Positions 45,911 to 55,614 of a stretch of 64,000 nucleotides of DNA are shown in pieces (position 1 is the first letter of the stretch; each line of letters starts with the position of its first letter). Source of the stretch: Hyphomicrobiales bacterium. Lineage in GTDB: Bacteria > Pseudomonadota > Alphaproteobacteria > Rhizobiales > Rhizobiaceae. The position numbers were made by a program, and so were the translations under genes. The DNA lies in contig UCJD01000012.1 of the NCBI GenBank assembly GCA_900472605.1, positions 1 through 64,000 on the forward strand, written 5' to 3'. Under the pieces are notes generated by a model. That model saw only the letters and a list, made by a program, of their open reading frames with translations, had not been told where the DNA came from and did no database searches.

Positions 45911-46731
45911 TGAGCGCGCAGGGCAAGCAGAAGCGGCTGACCACAGCCTCCATCCGATCGATGAAGGGCGGCGATCGTGTCGTTTGTCTCACCGCCTACA
46001 CGACGCCGATCGCGCGCCTGCTGGACCCGCATTGCGATCTTTTGCTCGTCGGCGATTCCTTGGGCATGGTGCTTTACGGCATGGAGACGACGGTCGGCGT
46101 CACGCTCGACATGATGATCGCCCATGGCCGCGCGGTCATGCGCGGCACGTCGCACGCCTGCGTCATCGTCGATCTTCCGTTCGGCAGCTATCAGGAATCC
46201 AAAGAGCAGGCCTACCGCAACGCGGTGTGCATCCTGCAGGAAACGGGTTGCGACGGGGTCAAGCTTGAAGGTGGCGAGGAGATGGCCGAGACCATCGCGT
46301 TCCTGACGTCGCGCGGCGTGCCTGTCTTCGCCCATGTCGGGCTGATGCCGCAACTGGTCAACACGGCCGGCGGCTTCCGATCGCTGGGGCATTCCGAGCA
46401 GGAGGCGACGAAAATCCGTCGCGATGCGGCGGCGGTGGCCGATGCCGGCGCCTTTGCCGTCGTGATCGAGGGAACGGTCGAGCCGCTGGCGCGCGAGATC
46501 ACCGCGTCGCTGTCGATCCCCACCATCGGCATTGGCGCGTCAGTTGCCTGTGACGGCCAGGTGCTTGTGTCCGATGACATGCTGGGCTTGTTCAGCGATT
46601 TCAAGCCGCGCTTCGTCAAGCGCTTCGCCGAGTTGGGGCCTCTGGTGTCGCAGGCAGTGGAAACCTATGCCGATGACGTCCGCGCCGGCCGTTTTCCAGG
46701 CCTCGAACACACCTTCCAGCCGCGCAAGTAG
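45910..46731 (+). CDS. panB: 3-Methyl-2-oxobutanoate hydroxymethyltransferase
   Basis: 273 aa. It makes ketopantoate from 2-ketoisovalerate and methylene-tetrahydrofolate. Motifs: [32 protein letters not shown] (Mg-binding Asp), [22 protein letters not shown] and [18 protein letters not shown]. It is translationally coupled to panC. Confidence 0.95.
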   Translation: MSAQGKQKRLTTASIRSMKGGDRVVCLTAYTTPIARLLDPHCDLLLVGDSLGMVLYGMETTVGVTLDMMIAHGRAVMRGTSHACVIVDLPFGSYQESKEQAYRNAVCILQETGCDGVKLEGGEEMAETIAFLTSRGVPVFAHVGLMPQLVNTAGGFRSLGHSEQEATKIRRDAAAVADAGAFAVVIEGTVEPLAREITASLSIPTIGIGASVACDGQVLVSDDMLGLFSDFKPRFVKRFAELGPLVSQAVETYADDVRAGRFPGLEHTFQPRK

Positions 46732-47051
46732 ACGCGCGTGCACCATTTGCGCGCTCGCGCGATCTTTGGTCGCGCCCCGGTAGCGGAAACCCACGCTTAA
46801 TTGCATCTTCGCGGAAGTGCGCTACATTCAACTTGTTTCATATGAGAATTGCGTTCGGCTGATATCGATCGCAGCGCGCTTTCTCGCGAAGCGGTGAGGG
46901 TGTGATGTCGGTCCCGGCGCGTTAGCGGCGGCGATAAGATTTTTAGGAGTGATTTCATCGCTGCAACCTCCGGCCATCCGCCGACAGGTCCGCAGCGTCG
47001 ATAAGGCCTACTCAGCTTGTGTCAGTTTTGGAATTCGGGGGAACTCCTAAG
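46732..47051. other. Intergenic region before the RND operon
   Basis: 320 bp. No gene, repeat or regulator-binding dyad could be picked out by eye. It must hold the promoter of the efflux operon; no regulator gene is adjacent. Confidence 0.45.
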
Positions 47052-48125
47052 ATGCACATCAAGACGTTCAGCCTGCTTCTTCTATGCCTCTCGTTCGTCT
47101 CCTGCCAGAGAGAAGGCGGCGAGCCCGCCGAACTGACCATTCCGGTGCGCGCGGAACCGGTCGCGCTTCAGGATTTCCGCTACAGCATCAAGCTCACCGG
47201 CGAAATCGCCGCGCATATTGAATCCAATCTCTCGTTTCGTGTCAGCGGCAAGGTGACCGAGTGGACCGTCGATGTCGGCGCGCATGTGACGGCCGGGCAG
47301 GTGATCGCGCGGGTCGATCCGCAGCAGCAGAAGGCCGATGTCGAGGCTGCGCAGGCTGCACTCGTCGCCGCGCAGGCCGACGTCGAGCAGGCGACCTCCG
47401 AGTTCGAGCGGCGCAAGACGCTTCTGGCCAGTGGTTCGATCTCCAAGGAATCCTACGATCAGGCGGCAACGGCGCTCGATACGTCGAAAGGTTCGCTCGA
47501 CAACGCCAAGGCGCAACTCGGGACGACCAAGGATGCGCTCGGCTACACCGAACTGAAGACGGACGCCGATGGCATCATCACCGCCCGCAACGTCGAGGTC
47601 GGGCAGGTGATGCAGGCGGCGCAGACGGCGTTCACGCTGGCGCAGGACGGACCGCGCGACGCGGTGTTCTACATCTACGAGACGCTGCTGCAATCGAGGC
47701 CCGATACGCCGAGGATCGAGGTCGCACTCGTCAGCGATCCCAGCGTCACGGCCTTCGGCAAGGTCAGCGAGATATCGCCGACGATCGACACCTCCACCGG
47801 CACCGTGCGCGTCAAGATTACGCTGGAAGAGACGCCACCAAGGATGACGCTCGGGGCGCCGGTGACGGGTTTTGCTCAATCGGCGCCGACGAAGATGATC
47901 ATCCTGCCCTGGACGGCATTGTTCGCCATCGATGGCAAGCCGGCTGTCTGGGTAATTGATCCGAAGGATGAAACCGTCACTCTGAAGCCGGTCAAGGTCG
48001 CGACCTACGAGACCGGCCGCGTGATCATATCGGGCGGGCTCGATATCGGCGAAATGGTGGTTACCGACGGCGGCAAGATGCTGCGACAGGGCCAGAAGGT
48101 GACGGTAGAAGGAGGGCAGAGCTGA
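47052..48125 (+). CDS. RND efflux periplasmic adaptor, first copy
   Basis: 357 aa. The N-terminus LLLLCLSFVSC suggests a lipoprotein anchored at Cys18. The barrel-sandwich halves (SFRVSGKVTEWTVDVGAHVTAGQVIARVDP and DGIITARNVEVGQVM) flank a helical hairpin of about 90 residues rich in Ala/Gln. ATG at 47052; a frame from 47019 would spoil the signal peptide. It overlaps the next adaptor gene by one base. Confidence 0.9.
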   Translation: MHIKTFSLLLLCLSFVSCQREGGEPAELTIPVRAEPVALQDFRYSIKLTGEIAAHIESNLSFRVSGKVTEWTVDVGAHVTAGQVIARVDPQQQKADVEAAQAALVAAQADVEQATSEFERRKTLLASGSISKESYDQAATALDTSKGSLDNAKAQLGTTKDALGYTELKTDADGIITARNVEVGQVMQAAQTAFTLAQDGPRDAVFYIYETLLQSRPDTPRIEVALVSDPSVTAFGKVSEISPTIDTSTGTVRVKITLEETPPRMTLGAPVTGFAQSAPTKMIILPWTALFAIDGKPAVWVIDPKDETVTLKPVKVATYETGRVIISGGLDIGEMVVTDGGKMLRQGQKVTVEGGQS

Positions 48126-49201
48126 TGCGGCCGTCGTGTGTCCCGAAGCTTCTTGTCATCCCCATGATCATCGCGCTTGCCGCATGCAGTCAAGATCAGG
48201 AAACCGCTCCACCGATACGGCCGGTCCTTTCCAGCGTCATCGAGCTTTCGAACTTGCCGACCCCTAGCTTCGCCGGAACGGTTGCGCCGAAGACGGAAAC
48301 ACCGCTCGGCTTTCGCGTCGGGGGCCTGATGGTGGCGCGTGATGTGAATACGGGCGATGTCGTGACCAAGGGTCAACTGCTGGCGTCCCTTGAGCCGACC
48401 TCGCTGGAGCTCGCGGTCAGGTCGGCGCAGGCTGAGCTTGCCAATGCGCAGGCACAGCTCGCCAATGCACGGTCTTCCGAGGAGCGCGCACGTGCGATTT
48501 TCCAAGGCGGAACGGGGACCAAATCCAGCCTGGAGAGCAGCGTGCAGGCGACCCAGACCGCGCAATCGGCTGTGGTGCAGGCGCAGACCGCGCTCGACAA
48601 GTCGAATGAGGATCTCTCCTACGCGCAGCTTCTCGCGACCTTCGACGGGGTCGTGACCGCCACCTCCGTTGAAGTGGGGCAGGTGGTCTCGGCCGGCGAG
48701 TCCGTGCTGACCGTCGCCATGCCGGGCGAGCGCGATGCCGTCATCGACATTCCCGAAGGCGAGCTGATCCCTGCGATAGGCGACGCCTATTCCATCCTGC
48801 TGCAGATCAATCCATCGGTCACGTCGATGGGTGCTGTGCGCGAAGTGGCGCCGACAGCCGATGCCGCGACCCGCACCCGGCGCGTCAAGATCGCGCTGCA
48901 GAACCCGCCCGACGCCTTCAGGATAGGAACGACCATCACGGCCATCCGGCAGGCTCGCGACGTCAAGAAGCTCTTCCTGCCGGCCTCGGCGATCCTTAGT
49001 CAGGACGGGAAGACCTTGGTCTGGATCGTCGATGAGAAGGCCGAAACCGTTCGATCTCAGGAGGTGAGGCTGCGCGACAAGAGGTCGGCGCATCCGGAAG
49101 TCGTCTCGGGTCTGGAGCCGGGCACACGCGTCGTCATCGCCGGCGTCCATAGCTTGAAAGAAGGGCAGAAGATCAAGGTCGGGGGTGGTGCGCGCTCATG
49201 A
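48125..49201 (+). CDS. RND efflux periplasmic adaptor, second copy
   Basis: 358 aa with a clear lipobox ALAAC (Cys21). Barrel-sandwich parts are LGFRVGGLMVARDVNTGDVVTKGQLLASLEP and DGVVTATSVEVGQVVSAGESVL. It is homologous to the first adaptor but not a near duplicate. It overlaps the pump gene by 4 bp. Two adaptors for one pump recalls TriABC of Pseudomonas aeruginosa. Confidence 0.9.
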   Translation: MRPSCVPKLLVIPMIIALAACSQDQETAPPIRPVLSSVIELSNLPTPSFAGTVAPKTETPLGFRVGGLMVARDVNTGDVVTKGQLLASLEPTSLELAVRSAQAELANAQAQLANARSSEERARAIFQGGTGTKSSLESSVQATQTAQSAVVQAQTALDKSNEDLSYAQLLATFDGVVTATSVEVGQVVSAGESVLTVAMPGERDAVIDIPEGELIPAIGDAYSILLQINPSVTSMGAVREVAPTADAATRTRRVKIALQNPPDAFRIGTTITAIRQARDVKKLFLPASAILSQDGKTLVWIVDEKAETVRSQEVRLRDKRSAHPEVVSGLEPGTRVVIAGVHSLKEGQKIKVGGGARS

Positions 49202-52200
49202 ACAAGTTCAACCTCTCCGACTGGGCGCTCGAACACCGGTCGATGATCTGGTACTTCATGATCGTCTTCGCGCTGCTGGGGATTTTCTCCTACATGAACC
49301 TCGGGCGCGAGGAAGACCCCAACTTCACCATCAAGACGATGACGATCTCCACGCAGTGGCCCGGTGCGTCCGCCGAGGAGACCACGCGGCAGGTGACCGA
49401 GCGTATCGAACGCAAGCTCGAGGAACTGGATTCGCTCGACTATACCAACTCGCTGACGATTGCGGGCCAGACGACGGTGTTCGTCTACCTCAAGGATTCC
49501 ACCAAGGCGCGCGATGTGCCGGGGATCTGGGTCGACGTTCGAAACATGGTCAGCGATATCGAGGGTCAGTTTCCCTCGGGCGTGCAGACGCCGACCTTCA
49601 ACGATCGCTTTGGCGACGTCTTCGGCAACATCTACGCCTTCACCGCCGATGGGTTCACGCAGCGCCAATTGCGCGACTACGTCGAGAGCGTCCGCCGCAG
49701 CATCCTCACGGTTCCCAATGTGGGGAAGGTTGACCTGGTCGGTGCGCAGGACGAGGTGATCTTCCTCGAGTTTTCGACGCGTCAACTCGCCGCGCTCGGC
49801 ATCAGCCAGGCCGATGTGCTCAACACGCTCCAATCGCAGAACGCGATCACGCCGTCAGGCGTGCTGCAGGCGCAGGGCGAGCGCGTCAGCTTGCGCGTCA
49901 GCGGCCAGTTCACCTCTGAAGACAGCTTGCGCAGCATCAACCTGCAGGTCAACAATCGCTTCTTCCGACTGAGCGATATCGCCACCATCACGCGCGGATA
50001 CACCGACCCGCCCACGGCGCTGTTTCGCGTCAACGGCATGCCCGCAATCGCGCTGGCGATCGGCATGAAGCCCGGCGCCAATCTGCTTGAGTTCGGCAAG
50101 GCGCTGCAGGCCGAGCTGCGAAAGGTGCACGCGACGTTGCCAATCGGCATCGAACCGCATCTCGTCGCCGACCAGCCTGTCATCGTCGAGGAGGCGGTGT
50201 CAGGGTTCACGCGAGCGCTGGCGGAGGCGATCATCATCGTCCTCTTGGTGAGCTTCGTCAGTCTCGGCTGGCGTGCGGGTTTGGTCGTTGCCTTCGCGAT
50301 CCCGCTGACTTTGGCGATCACTTTCGTCTTTATGGAATATGACGGCATCTCGCTGCAGCGCATCTCGCTTGGCGCCCTGATCATTGCGCTTGGCCTGCTT
50401 GTCGATGACGCCATGATCGCCGTGGAAATGATGGTCGCGCGGCTCGAGGCCGGCGATCCGATCACCAAGGCGGCGACCTACGTCTATTCGCACACGGCCT
50501 TTCCGATGCTCACGGGAACCTTGGTGACCGTCTCGAGCTTCATGCCTGTCGGCCTCAACAACAGCGCGGCCGGCGAGTTCACCTTCTCGCTCTTCGTGGT
50601 GATCGCGGTATCGCTGGTCGTGTCTTGGATCGTGGCTGTGGTGTTCGCGCCGCTGCTCGGCGTGACGATCCTGCCCAAGACGATGAAGCAGCATCACGAG
50701 AAGAGCGGCTGGTTTGCCAACGGCTTCGCGAAGATTCTCGATGTCTGCATGCGCTTCCGCTGGATCACCATCGCGCTCACGGTCATCGCCTTCGCCTGCG
50801 CGGTTTACGGCATGCGCTTCGTCCAGGAACAGTTTTTCCCTTCATCCGACCGACTGGAACTGATCGTCGATTTTGCGCTGCCCAATAATGCCTCGATCAG
50901 CGAAACCGATCGGCAGATGGCGCAGTTCGAGAAGGAGAAGCTGCAAGGCAATCCCGATATCGAACGCTGGTCGACCTATGTCGGGCAGGGCGCGCAGCGC
51001 TTCGTTCTCTCCTTCGACGTGCAGCCGCCGAGCCCCTCTTTCGGCCAGGTGGTGATCATCACCAAGAGCCTTGCGATACGCGACAAGCTGCGCGTGGAGC
51101 TTCAGGACTATCTCACGAAGACCTTCGTCGGCACCGACGCCTATGTGAAACTGCTCGACATCGGCCCGCCGGTCGGCCGTCCGGTTGCCTATCGCCTCAG
51201 CGGTCCCGATATCGAAGGGGTCCGCCAGCGCGCGCTGGAGCTTGGCGCGGTCATGAGCCGCAATCGGTCGCTTGGCGACGTCGTTTACGACTGGAACGAG
51301 CCGCAGCGTGTCGTGAAAGTCGATGTTCTTCAGGACAAGGCGCGCCAGCTGGGCGTCACATCTGAGGATATCGCGTCGGCGCTGAACGGTATCGTCGGCG
51401 GCGCGTCGGTAACGCAGGTGCGCGACGATATCTATCTGATCACCGTTCTGGCGCGCGCCCAGGCATCCGAACGGCGGTCGATCGAGACCCTGCGCGACCT
51501 GCAGCTGCGCACCAGCAACGGCAACTCGGTTCCCTTGGCGGCAATCGCGAACTTTCGCTACGAGACAGAGCCGCCACGGATCTGGCGCCGAGACCGCTTG
51601 CCAACGGTGACCATCAAGGCAGCCGTCATCGATAGCAAACAGCCGGCGACGGTCGTCGATCAGCTAGCCAAGGATATCGATGCCTACACCGCCCAGCTCC
51701 CGACGGGCTTTACGGTTGAGGTCGGCGGTAGCGTCGAGCAAAGCGCGAAGAGCCAGGCGCCGATCGCCGCCGTCGTGCCGATGATGCTGTTCACAATGGC
51801 GACGATCCTGATGATCCAGCTGCAAAGCTTCTCGCGGTTGTTTCTGGTCTTTGCGGTTGCACCGCTGGCCTTGATCGGCGTCGTGATCGCGCTTCTGTCG
51901 AGCGGCGCGCCAATGGGCTTCGTGGCGATCCTCGGCATTCTCGCCCTGATCGGCATCCTGATCCGAAACTCGGTGATCCTCGTCGTGCAGGTGGAGGAGC
52001 TCAGGCGAGAGGGGCATCATCCCTGGGATGCGGTGCGAGAGGCGACCCAACATCGAATGCGGCCGATCCTTCTGACGGCGGCGGCGGCAAGCCTTGCCCT
52101 CATCCCCATTTCGCGGGAGGTGTTCTGGGGGCCGATGGCCTATGCCATGATGGGCGGCATCATCGTCGGCACGGTACTGACGCTGCTGTTCCTGCCCGCG

Positions 52201-52257
52201 CTTTATCTCGCCTGGTTCAGGATCAAACGACCGGACGACGCGCACGTTCCGGAATAA
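49198..52257 (+). CDS. RND multidrug efflux permease (AcrB/HAE1-type)
   Basis: 1019 aa with the family's twelve-helix layout: N-terminal helix (about 18-36), first porter domain, helices 2-6 (about 335-500), a second helix (about 520-540), second porter domain, and helices 8-12 (about 860-1005). Helix 4 has the proton-relay pair in LGLLVDDAMIAVEMM (two Asp). LILFVSFVSLG-like and PLALIGVVIALL segments are typical. No outer-membrane channel gene is adjacent, so a general TolC-like protein is needed. Confidence 0.92.
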   Translation: MNKFNLSDWALEHRSMIWYFMIVFALLGIFSYMNLGREEDPNFTIKTMTISTQWPGASAEETTRQVTERIERKLEELDSLDYTNSLTIAGQTTVFVYLKDSTKARDVPGIWVDVRNMVSDIEGQFPSGVQTPTFNDRFGDVFGNIYAFTADGFTQRQLRDYVESVRRSILTVPNVGKVDLVGAQDEVIFLEFSTRQLAALGISQADVLNTLQSQNAITPSGVLQAQGERVSLRVSGQFTSEDSLRSINLQVNNRFFRLSDIATITRGYTDPPTALFRVNGMPAIALAIGMKPGANLLEFGKALQAELRKVHATLPIGIEPHLVADQPVIVEEAVSGFTRALAEAIIIVLLVSFVSLGWRAGLVVAFAIPLTLAITFVFMEYDGISLQRISLGALIIALGLLVDDAMIAVEMMVARLEAGDPITKAATYVYSHTAFPMLTGTLVTVSSFMPVGLNNSAAGEFTFSLFVVIAVSLVVSWIVAVVFAPLLGVTILPKTMKQHHEKSGWFANGFAKILDVCMRFRWITIALTVIAFACAVYGMRFVQEQFFPSSDRLELIVDFALPNNASISETDRQMAQFEKEKLQGNPDIERWSTYVGQGAQRFVLSFDVQPPSPSFGQVVIITKSLAIRDKLRVELQDYLTKTFVGTDAYVKLLDIGPPVGRPVAYRLSGPDIEGVRQRALELGAVMSRNRSLGDVVYDWNEPQRVVKVDVLQDKARQLGVTSEDIASALNGIVGGASVTQVRDDIYLITVLARAQASERRSIETLRDLQLRTSNGNSVPLAAIANFRYETEPPRIWRRDRLPTVTIKAAVIDSKQPATVVDQLAKDIDAYTAQLPTGFTVEVGGSVEQSAKSQAPIAAVVPMMLFTMATILMIQLQSFSRLFLVFAVAPLALIGVVIALLSSGAPMGFVAILGILALIGILIRNSVILVVQVEELRREGHHPWDAVREATQHRMRPILLTAAAASLALIPISREVFWGPMAYAMMGGIIVGTVLTLLFLPALYLAWFRIKRPDDAHVPE

Positions 52258-52281
52258 GAAGTGACCGGAGGCGCGGGCTGA

Positions 52282-53490
52282 TCACGCCCGCAGCCAGCTG
52301 CTGATACCGCGCGCGGCTGCGCGACCGGTCGCGAAGCATGCGGTGAGCAGGTATCCGCCCGTCGGGGCTTCCCAATCGATCATCTCGCCGGCGACGAATA
52401 GCCCGGGGCGCTGCTTCAGCATGTAATGCTCGTCGATCTCGTCCCACGCGACGCCGCCCGCAGATGAGATGGCCTCGGCGATCGGGCGTGGAGCCACGAC
52501 GGGGATAGGGAGAGCCTTGATCAGCCGCGCCAGTCGAGCGGGATCGTGCAGTTCGGCATCCCTGCCGCATTCGCGAACGAGGTTCGCCTTGACGCCGTCG
52601 AGGCCGGCGCCCTTGCGCAGCCGGTTGGCGAGGCTCGTCTTGGTGTCCTGCTTGGCAAGATCGCGTTCGATCCGCTCCAGCGTCCGCCCTGGCATCAGAT
52701 CGACGACGAGGATTGCGGATTGCCCTGAAATAAGCGTGTCTCGCAGCGCGGCGGCATGGGCGTAGACCAGGCTGCCCTCGATGCCGTGTTTGGTGACGAC
52801 GAACTCGCCTTGCGTTGATCCCGCCGGCGAAGTCGCCACCACCGACTTGACAGCAGCGCCAGCGAAACGTTCGCCAAACACCGTGCTCCAGTTGACGTCG
52901 AAGCCGCAATTGGCCGGTTGGAAATCGCGAACGGCAATCGCCTCGTCCCGCAACCAATCGACCCAGCGACCATCCGAGCCAAGCCGCGGCCAGCTGCGGC
53001 CGCCGAGGGCGAGTAGAGCGGCATCGGGCCGGACAACGAGGTCACCTTCCGGCGTTTCGAATAGATATCCTCCATCGGAGAAGCCTTGCCAGCGGTGCTT
53101 CGTTTTGATCGCCACGCCTTGTGCGCCCAGTCGCCTGATCCACGCCCGCAACAGAGGCGAGGCTTTCATCGCCACGGGAAAGACGCGTCCGGAGCTTCCG
53201 ACGAAGGTCGCTGTCTCGAGCTCGGCGGCCCAGGCTCTGACATCACCGGGACGGAAAGCGTCGAGCGCATCCCGCAGGTACGAGTTCGCACTGCCGAAGC
53301 GCTTCGAAAATCGCTGATAGTCTTCGGAATGGGTGATGTTGAGGCCGGATTTTCCGGCAAGCAGGAATTTGCGCGCGACCGTCGGCATCGCCTCGTAAAC
53401 CGTGACGCTATGGCCGGCCGAAGACAAAATCTCCGCCGCCATAAGCCCCGCCGGCCCGCCGCCGATGATGGCTATCTCTTTGCCCGACAT
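52282..53490 (-). CDS. NAD(P)/FAD-dependent flavoprotein, HI0933/BaiN-like (TIGR03862-type)
   Basis: 402 aa. Dinucleotide motif EIAIIGGGPAGLMAAEIL at 5-22, then KFLLAGKSGLNITHSE, the hallmark of HI0933-like proteins. The C-terminus GLFVAGEMIDWEAPTGGYLLTACFATGRAA closes the FAD site. Function is not known for this branch. A weak hairpin (52273-52291) overlaps its stop and separates it from the convergent pump gene. Confidence 0.87.
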   Translation of the reverse strand: MSGKEIAIIGGGPAGLMAAEILSSAGHSVTVYEAMPTVARKFLLAGKSGLNITHSEDYQRFSKRFGSANSYLRDALDAFRPGDVRAWAAELETATFVGSSGRVFPVAMKASPLLRAWIRRLGAQGVAIKTKHRWQGFSDGGYLFETPEGDLVVRPDAALLALGGRSWPRLGSDGRWVDWLRDEAIAVRDFQPANCGFDVNWSTVFGERFAGAAVKSVVATSPAGSTQGEFVVTKHGIEGSLVYAHAAALRDTLISGQSAILVVDLMPGRTLERIERDLAKQDTKTSLANRLRKGAGLDGVKANLVRECGRDAELHDPARLARLIKALPIPVVAPRPIAEAISSAGGVAWDEIDEHYMLKQRPGLFVAGEMIDWEAPTGGYLLTACFATGRAAARGISSWLRA

Positions 53491-53627
53491 ATATTCGCCC
53501 GCAGTTGAACTTGCGGGTCCGTCATGACTCGTGCGCTCGATATACGCAACCCCGAGAGGGCGGAGCGGCGCGCCATCACATCAGATGCCGGTGCGAACAT
53601 TGCCGCACCGCGCCCGCCAACGCGGCG

Positions 53628-53831
53628 TCAGTCCACGAATCGCGGCGTAAACCGCGGCTTGGTCGAGGCTTCTTCCTCTTTCATGGCGTCTTCGTGGTAC
53701 CAGCAGCTATCGTAGACGCAGGGTTCCAGGTCTTTTTCCAGGTCAACCTTCTGACGAAGAGCCGATGAAGCGAAGCGCTTGGCCGGAAAAGCGTAAATCG
53801 TTGCCGACTCGTGATGCACACCAGTAACCAT
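53628..53831 (-). CDS. gstI: GstI / DUF2735 small protein, glutamine synthetase II translational inhibitor
   Basis: 67 aa. It matches the DUF2735 pattern: an early ESATIYAFP segment and a later WYHEDAMKEE segment. In Rhizobium leguminosarum the similar-sized GstI is encoded divergently from glnII and blocks GSII translation; here too the gene diverges from glnII. ATG at 53831 has GGAGG 6 nt upstream. No RNA-binding fold can be seen from sequence. The assignment rests on motif plus position. Confidence 0.8.
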   Translation of the reverse strand: MVTGVHHESATIYAFPAKRFASSALRQKVDLEKDLEPCVYDSCWYHEDAMKEEEASTKPRFTPRFVD

Positions 53832-54208
53832 GTCATGCCTCCAAATTGAGTCCGCCCTAAAGCGTTAAGATGGATAATAACACAGCTGCACAGAGAATGC
53901 GCTATTTGATTGAAAAAAGTGCAACAAATGTTTGAATCGTGGGCAATCACGATTTGAGTAGCTTTATATCAGAAATCCGCGGAATACATAAAATATGCAT
54001 TTGCGCAATAAATGAGCAAAGTGACTGCTGTGTGGAAAAAACCGACTGCCTCTCTATTGCTTGTTTTACAACGAGGCAGTCGATCGATAGGCGACGTAAC
54101 CGCTTGAGTCCACTAGCACTTCAGCGCCCCCTTCGATTGACGCGGGCTAGCTCGAACGCCCCCGTCACCGTCCTTCTCCGGTTGGCCATTTCACCCCGCG
54201 TCGCGAAC
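53832..54208. promoter_or_regulatory. gstI-glnII divergent control region
   Basis: AT-rich 377 bp. It holds a TTTGC...GCAAA dyad at 54000-54020 and a perfect 10-bp inverted repeat CGACTGCCTC...GAGGCAGTCG (54043-54052 and 54073-54082, 20-nt spacer) about 130-165 bp upstream of the glnII sigma-54 promoter, a typical distance for activator (NtrC) sites. Neither is a close match to the usual NtrC consensus, so the binding protein is open. Confidence 0.5.
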
Positions 54209-54224
54209 TGGCACGCTACATGCA
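54209..54224 (+). promoter_or_regulatory. Sigma-54 (-24/-12) promoter of glnII
   Basis: TGGCACGCTACATGCA matches TGGCAC-N5-TTGCA at all but one base, with the invariant GG and GC spaced correctly. Transcription would start near 54236, giving a 77-nt leader before the glnII ATG. Rhizobial glnII genes are known to be NtrC/sigma-54 dependent. Confidence 0.85.
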
Positions 54225-54312
54225 TAATCTTTGGCATCCCTCCACGGGCAAGGCGGCTTCGGCTTCCGCGTCCCTGGGACTTGCTGACACACTTGTTTTG
54301 AGAGACTCGCAA

Positions 54313-55353
54313 ATGACCAAGTATAAGCTCGAGTACATCTGGCTCGATGGATACACCCCGGTACCGAACCTTCGTGGCAAGACGCAGGTCAAGGAATTTG
54401 CAGAATTCCCGACGCTCGAGCAGCTGCCGCTCTGGGGCTTCGATGGCTCCTCCACGATGCAGGCCGAAGGCCGCAGCTCCGATTGCGTGCTGAAGCCCGT
54501 CGCTGTTTATCCGGACCCGGCTCGTACCAACGGCGTACTCGTCATGTGCGAAGTCATGATGCCTGATGGCGTTACCCCGCACGCATCCAACGCTCGCGCC
54601 ACCATCCTGGACGACGAAGGCACCTGGTTCGGCTTCGAGCAGGAATACTTCTTCTATCAGAACGGCCGTCCGCTCGGCTTCCCCGAGCAGGGCTACCCAG
54701 CTCCGCAGGGCCCTTACTACACCGGTGTTGGTTATTCCAACGTTGGCGACGTTGCTCGCGAAATCGTCGAAGAACACCTCGACCTGTGCCTCGCTGCCGG
54801 CATCAACCACGAAGGCATCAATGCCGAAGTGGCCAAGGGCCAGTGGGAATTCCAGATTTTCGGCAAGGGCTCCAAGCGCGCCGCCGACGAAATCTGGATG
54901 GCTCGCTATCTCCTGCAGCGCCTGACTGAAAAGTACGGCATCGACATCGAATATCATTGCAAGCCGCTCGGCGACACCGACTGGAACGGTTCGGGCATGC
55001 ACTGCAACTTCTCGACCAAGTACATGCGCGAAGTCGGCGGCAAGGAATATTTCGAAGCCCTGATGGCGCAGTTCGACAAGAACCTGCTCGACCACATCGC
55101 AGTTTACGGTCCTGACAACGACAAGCGTCTGACCGGCAAGCACGAGACGGCTCCGTGGAACAAGTTCTCCTACGGCGTTGCCGACCGTGGCGCATCGATC
55201 CGCGTCCCGCACTCGTTCATCAAGAACGATTACAAGGGTTACCTGGAAGATCGCCGCCCGAACTCGCAGGGTTGCCCTTACCAGATCGCTTCGCGCGTCC
55301 TGAAGACGATCTCGGAAGTACCGCTTTCCGGTTCCGCCTCGGCCGCCGCCTAA
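54313..55353 (+). CDS. glnII: Glutamine synthetase II (eukaryotic type)
   Basis: 346 aa, the size of octameric GSII, not the about 470-aa GlnA. It opens MTKYKLEYIWLDGYTP; WGFDGSSTMQAEG and FGFEQEYFFYQ (metal/substrate Glu), GQWEFQIFG, and GMHCNFST (ATP site) are typical, as is NKFSYGVADRGASIRVP. ATG at 54313 is chosen; an upstream frame begins inside the promoter. It assimilates ammonia in the cytosol, mainly under nitrogen limitation. Confidence 0.96.
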   Translation: MTKYKLEYIWLDGYTPVPNLRGKTQVKEFAEFPTLEQLPLWGFDGSSTMQAEGRSSDCVLKPVAVYPDPARTNGVLVMCEVMMPDGVTPHASNARATILDDEGTWFGFEQEYFFYQNGRPLGFPEQGYPAPQGPYYTGVGYSNVGDVAREIVEEHLDLCLAAGINHEGINAEVAKGQWEFQIFGKGSKRAADEIWMARYLLQRLTEKYGIDIEYHCKPLGDTDWNGSGMHCNFSTKYMREVGGKEYFEALMAQFDKNLLDHIAVYGPDNDKRLTGKHETAPWNKFSYGVADRGASIRVPHSFIKNDYKGYLEDRRPNSQGCPYQIASRVLKTISEVPLSGSASAAA

Positions 55354-55375
55354 GGCTTATGCTTGATTGATTGTG

Positions 55376-55407
55376 ATGGCGTCGGTCGAAAGGCCGGCGC
55401 CATTTTT
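55376..55407 (+). terminator. Rho-independent terminator of glnII
   Basis: A 12-bp stem (two G-U pairs) with a GAAA loop, arms 55376-55387 and 55392-55403, ends in a run of five T residues. It lies 22 bp after the glnII stop. Confidence 0.9.
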
Positions 55408-55614
55408 GTAATGAGGGCTGATCATGTGCCTCGCATTGGCACGGTGATCGATGGTGGTGGTGATTTTTTCGGCCGATCCGAATTTTTCTAAACCGTATTC
55501 GAGATCGCCATCGTCTAACGGTTGAAAAACTCAACCGAACGGCCGCATTCCTTTTGCGTTACAGTCGCTTTTCACTATACTTGCCTTGGATCATCCAAAC
55601 GCGAGTTACCCTTG

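Noticed and set aside
54043-54082. Reading the 10-bp inverted repeat as a terminator of a transcript
   Set aside because: No gene ends nearby (gstI and glnII diverge from this region) and there is no T-tract; kept as a regulatory candidate.
54121-55212. 363-codon open frame antisense to glnII
   Set aside because: glnII is certain from conserved active-site segments; the antisense frame is a codon shadow.
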